DNA of 64,000 nucleotides. Origin: UBA8079 sp965205535 (lineage in GTDB: Bacteria; Pseudomonadota; Alphaproteobacteria; UBA6615). The position numbers were made by a program, and so were the translations under genes. The stretch covers positions 124,001-188,000 of the forward strand of contig CBDBHH010000005.1 of NCBI GenBank assembly GCA_965205535.1. The letters run 5' to 3'. The notes under the pieces were generated by a model. That model did no database searches, was not told where the DNA came from, and was given only the letters and a program-made list of their open reading frames with translations. Shown here piece after piece: positions 46,295-55,256 of the stretch. Positions within the stretch are counted from its first letter, which is position 1; each line of letters begins with the position of its first letter.

Positions 46295-47161
46295 TTATTC
46301 GTCGTAAAACACGAAGGCGCGTGTCTCGATCGTCTCGCGGGGCGCCGGATCCGCCGGCGTTTCCGGATCCTCGAACGCCGAATGCAGTGAAAACTTCGCC
46401 GTGCCGTCCGTGAGGGTGTCGTAGTTCTTGAACAGCAGAACCTCGTCCTGCGCCATCCGCGGGAAATAATACCAGCGGTGCTTGGGATCATAGGCAGCAT
46501 GGCGCGTGGCGCTGGGGCGTGCATATTCGAAGGACGGCTCCGGGCGGATGGGCGCCTCGCGGCGGGTCGAGATCAGAAAATCTTCATCGATCGTACGCGA
46601 ATCGCACACGGTCAGCGGCCACTGCTCGACCGGTCCGGACATGGACCGCCAGACATTGACGATTGCGAACCGGCCCTGCAGGCGCGCATCGGCCGCATCG
46701 CCGAACTTGTCGCGCATACGCTGCCGGGCCGAGGAATCGTCGTAGTCGCTATGGGGTGCAGGCACAGGATCGCGCGACCCGTATTTTTCCCGGTGGGACG
46801 CCAGGGTCGAACGCCGCGTATGGTCATAGACCACCGCCTCACTGCCCCCGGCGATCGTCGCCACCAGCTTTTCTATTTCCGGTGTATAGACGGATGCCAG
46901 CTGGGCATCGTCATTGAAGTCGCTCACCTGGCTCGTCTGCACCGCAAAGGCGAACCCCTCGACATCCAGAGACAAGTTCTCCGCCATAGGCCGGGCATCT
47001 CGGATTTTGACCATCCGCGGCTCGCGCGCGCCGCCCAGAGAGACAATGTCGGTGGCGGTCGTCGTTTGCCGGAAGACCGGCGTCTCGCTGGTGTCCACCA
47101 GATAATTGAGTGCCGCGGTGACCCCGGGCACCCTGGAAATGTCATCTGTGCCATCCGTCAT
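46295..47161 (-). CDS. CmcJ/NvfI-family oxidoreductase (2-oxoglutarate/Fe(II)-oxygenase-like), 288 aa
   Basis: Family features in order: ALNYLVDTSETPVFRQT near the start, VYDHTRRST, the probable iron-binding HSDYDDSSARQRM, FAIVNVWRSMSGPV, and KHRWYYFPRMAQDEVLLFK with RETIETRAFVFYDE at the end. Relatives act in beta-lactam and fungal secondary metabolism and in gibberellin-like desaturations, but many bacterial members have no known substrate. GGGAGG precedes the ATG. It heads the trio with the crotonase-family and GH18-like genes. The function of this combination is unknown. Confidence 0.78.
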   Translation of the reverse strand: MTDGTDDISRVPGVTAALNYLVDTSETPVFRQTTTATDIVSLGGAREPRMVKIRDARPMAENLSLDVEGFAFAVQTSQVSDFNDDAQLASVYTPEIEKLVATIAGGSEAVVYDHTRRSTLASHREKYGSRDPVPAPHSDYDDSSARQRMRDKFGDAADARLQGRFAIVNVWRSMSGPVEQWPLTVCDSRTIDEDFLISTRREAPIRPEPSFEYARPSATRHAAYDPKHRWYYFPRMAQDEVLLFKNYDTLTDGTAKFSLHSAFEDPETPADPAPRETIETRAFVFYDE

Positions 47162-47412
47162 GATGCAACCTCCCGTTCGTCACCGGCCCGTACTTCAATG
47201 TGTAAAACACAGTTTATGGCGCAGATTATGAGAGAGTCCATGAATGCACAGACACCGTCAGCAGATGAACATCCCGGTGCAGGTTCAGAATCACGTACAA
47301 TCCTTGCAACGTTCCACCGACAGCGGTAGCTTTAGACGGTGGCGAAGTTCCATCGCGAAGAGCCCCGGCTCACCTATGTCTGAATTTTTCATCTCACGAA
47401 GCCCGATTACAT

Positions 47413-48300
47413 ATGATCGACAAGCTGGTTAAGGCCGCGCGCGACCCCGGGCTCGCCTGGGCCTGGAGCTATAGCCGCTGGTGCCCGCAACGAGCCGTGA
47501 AGCGCAGCGCGGTGCTCGCGCGGCGGGCAGGCTTGCGCCAGCCACATTTTGTTCTGTCCTTCGATTGCGACACAGATGCCGACAGCGCCGCTGTCGGCGC
47601 GATGCATGCGAGGCTCCGGTCCGGCGGCCTGTCACCCCTCTATGCGGTCGCCGGCGAAGTGCTCGCGGCTGCCGCGGGCGAGTATCGTGCCCTCGCCGAT
47701 GACGGAGCCGTTTTCCTCAACCACGGGTTTCGCCGCCACGCTGCGCTCGAGCCCGGTACGGGCGCCGTCACCTCCACCTACTTCTATAGCGCGGTGTCTG
47801 CGGCAAAATGGCAGGACGACATCCGCCAGGGTGACACGGCCATCGGTGACATTCTCAATCAACGACCAGACGGATACCGCACGCCGCATTTCGCGAGTTT
47901 CGAATCTCCCCGCGAATTGATGACTCTCTGGCGATTCCTGTCCGAACTCGGTTATCGCTATTCAAGCTCCACCCGACCCCTGTTCGCATTGCGGCACGGG
48001 CCATTCTTTGAACGCGCAGGAATCGTCGAGTTTCCCGTCAGCGGCTGCCTGTCCGAGCCGGGTCAAATACTGGACAGCTGGGGATTGATCCGCAGCGGCG
48101 GCGGGACGTCCCGGCACCTCCTCGACGAGTTGCAAGCCCATCTGGCAGCAATGGAAACCGGCCAGCCGGGCCTCCTCAACATTTACCTGGACCCGGCCGA
48201 TGTCGCCGAAGACGAAGACGTGCTCACCATGCTGACGCGCTTCGCACCCTTCGCGTCGGACGACTTCGCATCCGTCCTTGGAGCAAGCAACCATGGCTGA
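47413..48300 (+). CDS. Polysaccharide deacetylase-family protein (295 aa)
   Basis: NodB-type motifs: HFVLSFDCDTDADS (motif 1 with the catalytic Asp pair), FLNHGFRRHAAL (motif 2, metal His residues), and GYRTPHFASF (motif 3). There is no signal peptide, so it probably acts in the cytoplasm on a lipid-linked or nucleotide-linked sugar. First gene of the plus-strand polysaccharide run; its stop overlaps the next start by 8 bp. The 250 bp upstream contain no other gene that I can support. Confidence 0.82.
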   Translation: MIDKLVKAARDPGLAWAWSYSRWCPQRAVKRSAVLARRAGLRQPHFVLSFDCDTDADSAAVGAMHARLRSGGLSPLYAVAGEVLAAAAGEYRALADDGAVFLNHGFRRHAALEPGTGAVTSTYFYSAVSAAKWQDDIRQGDTAIGDILNQRPDGYRTPHFASFESPRELMTLWRFLSELGYRYSSSTRPLFALRHGPFFERAGIVEFPVSGCLSEPGQILDSWGLIRSGGGTSRHLLDELQAHLAAMETGQPGLLNIYLDPADVAEDEDVLTMLTRFAPFASDDFASVLGASNHG

Positions 48301-49540
48301 CTCCGAGATGCGCATCCTGTGCCTTGGCTATTGTTTTCCGCCGGTCGCGAGCCCCGAGGCATTTGTCACCTCCAAAACCATGGCTGCAATTCCCGGCGCC
48401 AAGGTCGATGTCGTGACGGCCTCGTCAGCACTTTATGCCCAGGCCCCTGATCACAGTCTCGACAAATATGTCGATTCACGCTTCGGCCGGATCGAACGGA
48501 TCGACGGCGGGCTTTTCCGTTTGCTGGGAAAAATATCGCGGCTGCCGCTTCGCCCCGACCGGTATCTCCTGCTCTCGCGTGCCACGGCCGCCCGGGCAGA
48601 AGCCATGCGACCTGATGCCTATGATTGTCTGGTTACACGCTCGCAATATCATTCGGTACATGCTGCCGGCCTGCGCCTTAAACGCCGCCACCGCGATCTG
48701 CCCTGGATCGCCTGTTTTTCCGACCCGTGGTCGGGTGGCGCCTATGAACGCCAGGTTCCACTCATGTCCCGGTGGAGCCGTGGTCTCGAACGCAAGGTCT
48801 TACGCGAAGCCGACGCACTGGTGTTCCCCACCGACGATATGCGGGACTATTTTGCGGCACTGAACACGCAAGATTCGATCGCGCAGAAAAGCCATGTCAT
48901 CCCTCACGGGTATGATCCCGTGCTCTATGACGAACCGGCAGATGTGCCCGCATCGCAGAGAATCCGTCTCGGTATGTTCGGTACCTTCTACGGCCCGCGA
49001 ACGCCACGACGGCTCCTCGACGCGATCAATCGGGTTGCAGGTGATACGTCAGCACCTAAATTTCAACTCGATGTATTTGGACTCGACGGCGACGCCTTGG
49101 AACGAGAACTGGCCAACTATGCCGGCGCCCAGAAATGCGTCACCCATTGTGGCGTACTGCCGCACAAGGAAGCGCTTAGAAGAATGGCTGCCTATGATGC
49201 GTTGGTCGTCAGCGATGCGCCAAGCGCAACGCGTTCGATCTTCCTCACATCGAAGATCGTTGACTATCTGGGAACGCGGCGCCCGATCTTTGCCATCACA
49301 CCCGATGGACCCTCGAAAGATCTGGTCGAGAGGGCGGGGGGCTGGACCGTCGGTCCGGGAAACGCCACAGAAATTGCCAACGTCCTCACCGAAGTCATCC
49401 GAACTATAGGCGCGGTCAATGTGCAGACATCAGATTCGGTGCGCCAAGATTACAGGATCGACCGGATCGGCCGCCGCTTTCGAGAAATTTTGGACGGCGT
49501 GGTCGCCTCGGAATCCTATGCGAAGGCGACCGGAACGTGA
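48293..49540 (+). CDS. Glycosyltransferase, GT4-like (415 aa)
   Basis: The start is set at ATG 48293, inside the end of the deacetylase gene. The N-terminal half has ILCLGYCFPPVASPEAFVT, typical of GT-B enzymes that act on surface polysaccharides, and WIACFSDPWSGGAYER. The C-terminal half has RLGMFGTFYGPRTPRRLLD, HCGVLPHKEALRRMAAYDAL and SKIVDYLGTRRPIFAITP as donor-site features. It should transfer a sugar to the growing repeat unit on the inner face of the membrane. Its stop overlaps the next gene start by 4 bp. Confidence 0.85.
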   Translation: MADSEMRILCLGYCFPPVASPEAFVTSKTMAAIPGAKVDVVTASSALYAQAPDHSLDKYVDSRFGRIERIDGGLFRLLGKISRLPLRPDRYLLLSRATAARAEAMRPDAYDCLVTRSQYHSVHAAGLRLKRRHRDLPWIACFSDPWSGGAYERQVPLMSRWSRGLERKVLREADALVFPTDDMRDYFAALNTQDSIAQKSHVIPHGYDPVLYDEPADVPASQRIRLGMFGTFYGPRTPRRLLDAINRVAGDTSAPKFQLDVFGLDGDALERELANYAGAQKCVTHCGVLPHKEALRRMAAYDALVVSDAPSATRSIFLTSKIVDYLGTRRPIFAITPDGPSKDLVERAGGWTVGPGNATEIANVLTEVIRTIGAVNVQTSDSVRQDYRIDRIGRRFREILDGVVASESYAKATGT

Positions 49541-50817
49541 CGGCACTGGAACGCAATGACATCTGTGCCCGCGGCTTTCTCTGGCTTGCCCTGCTTACAA
49601 GCCTGCTGGGCTTTCTCGGCTACTACGATGCGGAAGGCTTCGTCACGCCGGCCCCGTTCTTCGTGCTCGCAATTCAGCTCATTGCGGTCGGGGGCGGCAC
49701 ATTGGTTCTTCGACACCAGCTTCTCGTGAACATCCGGGGTATCATGCCGCTCATTCTGGTCGCTGGCTGGGCTGCCCTTACGCTGCTATGGGCGGACGAC
49801 CCCGCCACTGCACTTCGCCGCTGGCTGCTCGTCTTCGTACCCGCAATTCTGCTCTGCGCGCTTGCCGCACGCGATACGCGACCACAACATACCTTCACCT
49901 GGTTCACCGCGCTCATCATCACCATCACATTTGCGTCGGGCGCCTTCACCGCCATCGTGCTGGCGCTCTCCGAACAGACAGTTCATGGAGATTCGCTGCG
50001 TTATGTGCTTGTCGACCTGAACGGATGGACCATCGGTGTGGCGGAGGGTGGCCGGGAATACATCGATCTTGGGTTGTACATTCCACGCTTTTCGGGTCTG
50101 ACATCGAACCCCAACAGCATGGGACTGTTCGCCGCTGTGGGCCTCATCGCACTCTGTACGGTCACCACGTCAAGATGCGACGCGCGCAGTGTCGGATTGA
50201 TCATGATTGTGGCCCTTATCGGCTTCATTTTGGTTTTTTCCGCATCCCGGGCAGCGATCGCGATGGGTGCCACAGGTCTATTCTTTGTGTTTCTGCTTCG
50301 TACGGACCGGCGGCAAGCCACACAGGGTGCCGCGCTCCTCGTCGGCGGCATGATCATGCTGTTGTATTCCGTGGTCTATTTGTCAGGCGTGACACCGGAT
50401 CCAGGGACCGCCGAAGTCCTCGAACTGAGAGAGCGTGCCCAGGTGTGGCCGCTCGCCATGGGAAGGATCCTGGATGTCTGGCCATTTGGCGTGGGGTTCG
50501 GACTGACACAGGAGGCGGTCTATACCCAGCTCGGGCTGGAAACGGCGGCGCATTCGATGCCCCTATCCATGTTCGTCGAAACGGGGATTATCGGATTGGC
50601 CCTCGTTCTGTTCGCCTGGTACCACCCCGTTTTCAAGGTGACGCAACGGGGCCGGACCTTAAGCGCCACCGATATTGCGGTTGTATCACTGCTGATGGCT
50701 CTATTGGTACACCAGACGGTGGACAGCTCGGTTTTCCGTTATCATTGGGCCCACTTCGTCTTCGTCTACCTTCTTGGCGTCAGCACCGGGTTGGCGGGAT
50801 CGCGAACGAGCGAGTAA
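49537..50817 (+). CDS. O-antigen ligase/polymerase-like membrane protein (426 aa)
   Basis: GTG start overlapping the previous stop. About eleven or twelve predicted helices with the Wzy/WaaL layout: a large periplasmic loop in the second half, RFSGLTSNPNSMGLFAAVG (the conserved glycosyl-ligase stretch with Asn-Pro-Asn), ILVFSASRAAIAMGATG, and GLETAAHSMPLSMFVETG with the conserved His. It probably polymerises or ligates the polysaccharide at the periplasmic face. Followed after 24 bp by the acyltransferase gene. Confidence 0.85.
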   Translation: MTALERNDICARGFLWLALLTSLLGFLGYYDAEGFVTPAPFFVLAIQLIAVGGGTLVLRHQLLVNIRGIMPLILVAGWAALTLLWADDPATALRRWLLVFVPAILLCALAARDTRPQHTFTWFTALIITITFASGAFTAIVLALSEQTVHGDSLRYVLVDLNGWTIGVAEGGREYIDLGLYIPRFSGLTSNPNSMGLFAAVGLIALCTVTTSRCDARSVGLIMIVALIGFILVFSASRAAIAMGATGLFFVFLLRTDRRQATQGAALLVGGMIMLLYSVVYLSGVTPDPGTAEVLELRERAQVWPLAMGRILDVWPFGVGFGLTQEAVYTQLGLETAAHSMPLSMFVETGIIGLALVLFAWYHPVFKVTQRGRTLSATDIAVVSLLMALLVHQTVDSSVFRYHWAHFVFVYLLGVSTGLAGSRTSE

Positions 50818-50841
50818 ACATCTCTCCTGAGAGGGTTAATC

Positions 50842-51918
50842 GTGGGTTCGATTTTTAGTCTTGTTTCGCGACCGGACACCGGTATCGAGAACTGGAACCA
50901 GTCCGCAGATGCGTTTCCAGATGCCTGGATGTGGCATCGTTGGGAAGCGATCGATGCATATGGGACTTGGTCGGGTACTATAGACGTCAGCTTTGCGCTG
51001 GTGGACTCAACAACGAGCCTCCCGATTGCGCTCGTCCCCCTGCACCATATACAAGGACGCTGGCCTGCGCGGCGTGCCAGCAGCCGACTGGAATCTACCG
51101 GCGGCCCGGCTTATGCACCTTCACTCACCGCACGCCAGCGCGCCAACGCCGAGCAAGATGTACGCGCCGGGTTGCTCGACCTCGCCCGGAGAACCGGCGC
51201 ATACCGGGTCGACCTGGCGATGGCGCCGCTCGCACCCGCGCGGGTCGATAAACCGGCCAGCGGCGTCAATCCCCTCACCATGCTGGGGTGCGCCGAAGCC
51301 TCGACGCAAAGCTGGATCCTCGACCTGACGCGTTATAGTGATGAAGAGCTCTGGCGCAATCTCGAACATCGCGTCCGCAAGACCGTTAACAAGGCCGAAC
51401 GCGGCGGGGTGATTGTGCGGGACGTGAGACCGGACGATCTGGCGGACTATCTTCGCCTGCACCGCAGCGCGTCGGCACGCAATGGACTGCCGGCCAAACC
51501 GGCCAACTATTTCGAAACGATATTCGAAGACTTCCTCAAAGCTGACATGGCCACGGGCTTCTGCGCCCTCGCGCCGGACGGACGAACGATCGCGATCCAC
51601 ATCTTCGCGATTTACAAGGACGCCGCCCTCTACTGGGTCGTGGCTTCCGACGAAGAAGCGCTGTCGAGTGGTGCCAACGATCTGGCGCAGTGGCACGCTA
51701 TCAAGGCGTTCGCGGCCCGGGGCCTCAAACGTTATGAGTGCGGCGAAGCCTTTCCCGGCGCGCCCGCCGGTAAGCGACGCCGGATCAGCGATTTCAAGAA
51801 AGGCTTCGGCGGTGACCTGGCACCCTACTTTCGTGGAACATTGACTCCCAAACCGACCACGGCCGCGACCCTGGAACTTCTCAGATCCATGCGCCGCAAC
51901 GACCCCGGTGAATCATGA
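50842..51918 (+). CDS. GNAT/FemAB-like acyltransferase (358 aa)
   Basis: GTG start. The fold is a double GNAT domain of the BioF2/FemAB type: TQSWILDLTRYSDEELWRNL, then RVRKTVNKAERGG (typical of the family), LHRSASARNGLPAKPANYF, and ALYWVVASDEEALSSGAND, with YECGEAFPGAPAGKRRRISDF near the end. Members in polysaccharide loci attach amino-acid or acyl groups to sugars. Overlaps the methyltransferase start by 4 bp. Substrate unknown. Confidence 0.82.
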   Translation: MGSIFSLVSRPDTGIENWNQSADAFPDAWMWHRWEAIDAYGTWSGTIDVSFALVDSTTSLPIALVPLHHIQGRWPARRASSRLESTGGPAYAPSLTARQRANAEQDVRAGLLDLARRTGAYRVDLAMAPLAPARVDKPASGVNPLTMLGCAEASTQSWILDLTRYSDEELWRNLEHRVRKTVNKAERGGVIVRDVRPDDLADYLRLHRSASARNGLPAKPANYFETIFEDFLKADMATGFCALAPDGRTIAIHIFAIYKDAALYWVVASDEEALSSGANDLAQWHAIKAFAARGLKRYECGEAFPGAPAGKRRRISDFKKGFGGDLAPYFRGTLTPKPTTAATLELLRSMRRNDPGES

Positions 51919-52664
51919 GCCACATCGCGGCGCATTTCGATCGTGAGGCGACAAACTATCCGATCGATATCGGCACCGACTATACCCAGGCACGAAAATG
52001 GGCGCTCATCGATGCCCATGCGCCCGACGCGGGCCGCGTTGCCGACATCGGTGCCGCCAACGGTCGCCACGCGCTCCAGATCGCCAAACGGCCGCTGGCG
52101 GTCATCGCCATCGACCCCAGTCAAAAAATGCTCGCACGGCTGAACCGAGCTGCGGATGCACAAGATCTGGTCGGCTCCATTCTGCCGTGCGCCGCGGCGC
52201 TACCCTCTCTTCCCATGCAGGGGCCCACTTTCGACATGATCTACTGTTTCTCAACATTGCTGTTGTTGAGACGGCGAGACCAAGAGACGGCAATTGCCGA
52301 GATGGCCGGGTTGCTCAAGCCGGGTGGGTCTTTGATCGTCGACATCGCAGGCTCCAGGTCGCTCGCCATAAAATATTGGCGTCGCCACTATCGTCGGCGC
52401 GGACTTACGGGTGTTTTCGGCCATTCGGCCCCGCAAACGCGTGAGATGCTCGAACGGAACGGATTGAAAATCATCTCGATGGAAGCGCATGGCGTGCTTT
52501 CCCAATTTCTATTGGCGCCCGGTCTACATCGACTCCCGGGTCTGGTCAGACGGACCCGGGGCAGCGATTCAAGGCCAGGCTGGGATGCCGTGATCTCGCA
52601 CCGCCTGCCCGCCCTGGCCGAACGCTGGTACGTCGTGGCGCGCCGCGCGAGAGGGACAGCCTGA
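51915..52664 (+). CDS. Class I SAM-dependent methyltransferase (249 aa)
   Basis: Motif I is VADIGAANGRHALQIA (residues about 36-51), with IAIDPSQKML as the acidic loop and FDMIYCFSTLLLLR, then LLKPGGSLIVDIAGSRSLA as motif III. A basic C-terminal part (YWRRHYRRRGLTGVFGHS) may contact a membrane or an anionic glycan. Probably modifies a sugar or the acyl group of the polysaccharide. Directly followed by the flippase gene with one base between stop and start. Confidence 0.85.
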   Translation: MSHIAAHFDREATNYPIDIGTDYTQARKWALIDAHAPDAGRVADIGAANGRHALQIAKRPLAVIAIDPSQKMLARLNRAADAQDLVGSILPCAAALPSLPMQGPTFDMIYCFSTLLLLRRRDQETAIAEMAGLLKPGGSLIVDIAGSRSLAIKYWRRHYRRRGLTGVFGHSAPQTREMLERNGLKIISMEAHGVLSQFLLAPGLHRLPGLVRRTRGSDSRPGWDAVISHRLPALAERWYVVARRARGTA

Positions 52665-52665
52665 C

Positions 52666-54129
52666 ATGATGATCGGACGGCATCGGATCGACAGTGATCT
52701 CATGCTGCGGTTCGTCGCCGAGGGCATAACCAAGGGTTCCGCGTTGGCGATAGCGTTCCTCCTGGCACGGTGGCTCGCCGCAGACGGGTTTGGCGGCTAC
52801 TCACAGACCCAAGCGCTGGTTGCCGTGCTCGTTCCGCTGGTTCTGCTCGGCCTCGGCTTTGCTCTCATACGGCAGATCGCGGGTGCCGCCACAACCGCGG
52901 ACATCACCGCCCCAGTCGCCACCGCCTTCGTCATTACAACAGCGGTCTCGTTGATTGTGGCAACTACCATGTGGGCATGGGCCAATTCGCTTGCGCTCCA
53001 CTTTACCGACCACCCGGCCGCCGCGTCGCTGATTCGGACCGCTGCAATCCTGCTCCCGATCGCGGTCTGGCAATCGTTGCTCTTCGAAGCCCTGCGCGCG
53101 AGGCATAGGGTCAAGTCCGCAACGTTGCTTCAGATCACAGAGTCTTCACTCTCGCTGGCGGCAGTCATTGCCCTGGCGCTGTTCGAACAGCTGACACCCG
53201 TCACCGCCATCGCCGCCATTGCCGCATTGAAGTTCGTATTCTTCGTATGCGCCGGTGTCGACCTGGCGCTGTCGGAGCGCATCCGACCCGCCCAACTCGC
53301 ATTGCTACCGTTACCCGGCATCCGCGCATCTCTCGCCCTCGGTATCCCTTTCATGATCGCAGGTCTCGGCGAAGTGCTCATGGGCCTCGTCGATCGTGTC
53401 CTGGTCGGCAGCATTGCCGGAGTCGATGTCGTCGGGCGCTATGTCGCTGCGCAGACGCTCATCGCCGTTCTCGCATCATGGGGCGCACCCTACTGGTGGC
53501 TGCTCTATCCACGCATGGCCCGCGCGATGGCAAGTGACCCTTCGGCAGACGTGTTGTCGGCCACCCATCGGCTGTTCGGAAACTTCATTGCCTGGGCCAC
53601 ACCGCTCGCCGTGTTGCTCGCAATCCTCGGCGCACAAATCCTCGCACTCGCGCTCGGGGAAACGTTCCGAATCTCACAGACAACAATGAGCGTGCTGGTT
53701 CTCGCCGTCTTCGTGAACCAGTCCGCGACACCATGGGAGTATTACCTGTATGTGACCGGCAAGGCCGTGTTTCTGATGTGGACATCGCTGACGTGGGGAA
53801 TAATCGCGGTCGTCGGTATCGTGATCCTCTTGCCGGAACTCGGCCTTATAGGGGCTGCGATTGCAGTCGCGACGGCACGAACGGGGTTCGCCCTTTCCCT
53901 GGTTTTCAAAGCGGGCCAAATCGGACTGGGGGCACAACTGTTGCCCCCAAATGTGACACTACGCTCCGTTTTTGCTCTTGCATCTGGGATCGGGGTGATC
54001 GCAGGGATGCATCTGGCGTGGGGGTCCGCGACACTGGCACCCTGGCATTTCGCGGGCGTGTTCCTCGTCACCTATCTGCTGACAAGCGCAATCACCGCGT
54101 GGGTTCAGGCCCGCTCGCGGGCTGCCTGA
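52666..54129 (+). CDS. Wzx-like polysaccharide flippase (487 aa)
   Basis: About twelve to fourteen hydrophobic helices in the MOP/PST-family pattern: LMLRFVAEGITKGSALAIAF, LARWLAADGFGGYSQTQALV at the first helix pair, and IPFMIAGLGEVLMGLVDRVL at the start of the second half. It moves lipid-linked repeat units across the inner membrane. Last gene of the plus-strand run; its end overlaps the epimerase gene on the other strand by 25 bp. Confidence 0.88.
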   Translation: MMIGRHRIDSDLMLRFVAEGITKGSALAIAFLLARWLAADGFGGYSQTQALVAVLVPLVLLGLGFALIRQIAGAATTADITAPVATAFVITTAVSLIVATTMWAWANSLALHFTDHPAAASLIRTAAILLPIAVWQSLLFEALRARHRVKSATLLQITESSLSLAAVIALALFEQLTPVTAIAAIAALKFVFFVCAGVDLALSERIRPAQLALLPLPGIRASLALGIPFMIAGLGEVLMGLVDRVLVGSIAGVDVVGRYVAAQTLIAVLASWGAPYWWLLYPRMARAMASDPSADVLSATHRLFGNFIAWATPLAVLLAILGAQILALALGETFRISQTTMSVLVLAVFVNQSATPWEYYLYVTGKAVFLMWTSLTWGIIAVVGIVILLPELGLIGAAIAVATARTGFALSLVFKAGQIGLGAQLLPPNVTLRSVFALASGIGVIAGMHLAWGSATLAPWHFAGVFLVTYLLTSAITAWVQARSRAA

Positions 54130-55232
54130 TCTGCGTCGATTTGCGCCAGTAGCGCCGTCGCCGCAGCCACGCCGGCATTGCCGTCGCCCTGAAGCGTACG
54201 CCAAGTCGCAACCGAACGCGGATCGACCGGCGTTGCTGTGAAATCGTGCACTGCAGCGACGAGGCCGTTTGCATCCGCGCCGACGATACGCGTCAGACCC
54301 AGCGCGACGGCGTCGGGTCGTTCGGTTTTCTCGCGTACAATAGCGACGCGCGTTCCTAGCGACGCGGCCTCTTCCTGAACACCTCCGGAATCCGATACGA
54401 CAAATTTTGCCGCCTGCTGTGCGTGCAGAAACTCTGGATAGTCCAGTGACTCGCGCAACATCACCCGGTCTTTTCGGTCCCCGAAGAATTGAAAGGCTGT
54501 GCTTCGGACCTTGGGATTAGGGTGCACCGGCCAGAGTATTTGAAGCTCCGGGTAATCATCTAACATCGAGATGAGTTGGCGACAGGTGGCCTCCAAGCGG
54601 GGGCCAATGTTTTCACGACGGTGCAAGGTCACCAGAGCAAACTCCCCATCCTGCAGCCACGCCGCATGGTTATCGCCCAAATGGGAGAGCATGGCCTGCT
54701 GGCTGTCGAGACCGGTATTGCCGACGACCTTTATGGTTTCTGCGTCGATGCCCTCGGCCAGAAGGTTATCGCGCGCGCACGGATAGGGCGCCAAATGGAG
54801 GCCGGCCAGGTGCGCGATTTCTTGACGGAATCCTTCTTCCGGCCAGGGTTCGTGTATGTCATGGGTCCGCAGCCCCGCCTCTAAGTGAACAACCGTACTC
54901 TCGCTTAGATACCCGAAAAGCGCGCCGGCAAATGCCGTTGCCGTATCGCCCTGCACCAGAACCCAGTCCGGGCGTCGGTGCGCGTAACGTTCCGTCAGAT
55001 TGACGATGATCCGCTCGACCACTTCCATTGGCGTCTGGGCACGCTGCATGAGGTTCAAATTCTCGTCGACCTCAAGATCGAGCACATTCAATGTCTGCGT
55101 CATGATTTCGGCGTGTTGTCCGGTACACACAACGCCAACCTCGACGGCTGGCTGCGCAGCGCGAATATTCGCGACCATCGGCGCAAGCTTAATCGCCTCC
55201 GGCCGTGTTCCAAAAATCACCAACCCCGACAT
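54105..55232 (-). CDS. wecB: UDP-N-acetylglucosamine 2-epimerase (non-hydrolysing), 375 aa
   Basis: The ATG at 55232 (residue 8 of the open frame) has AGGGA upstream and begins the conserved MSGLVIFGTRPEAIKLAPMV. Further signatures are CTGQHAEIMTQTL, VLVQGDTATAFAGA, VHLEAGLRTHDIHEPWPEE, VTLHRRENIG, and SDSGGVQEEAASLG. All belong to WecB/MnaA. It interconverts UDP-GlcNAc and UDP-ManNAc for surface polysaccharide. Last gene of the minus-strand run. Confidence 0.95.
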   Translation of the reverse strand: MSGLVIFGTRPEAIKLAPMVANIRAAQPAVEVGVVCTGQHAEIMTQTLNVLDLEVDENLNLMQRAQTPMEVVERIIVNLTERYAHRRPDWVLVQGDTATAFAGALFGYLSESTVVHLEAGLRTHDIHEPWPEEGFRQEIAHLAGLHLAPYPCARDNLLAEGIDAETIKVVGNTGLDSQQAMLSHLGDNHAAWLQDGEFALVTLHRRENIGPRLEATCRQLISMLDDYPELQILWPVHPNPKVRSTAFQFFGDRKDRVMLRESLDYPEFLHAQQAAKFVVSDSGGVQEEAASLGTRVAIVREKTERPDAVALGLTRIVGADANGLVAAVHDFTATPVDPRSVATWRTLQGDGNAGVAAATALLAQIDADQAARERA

Positions 55233-55256
55233 GCGGTATCCCTGATCATTCAATCT

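Noticed and set aside
46273..46524. Longer start for the enoyl-CoA hydratase-family gene
   Set aside because: The extension overlaps the CmcJ-like gene in another frame, whereas GTG 46272 has AGGAGA upstream and begins the crotonase homology.
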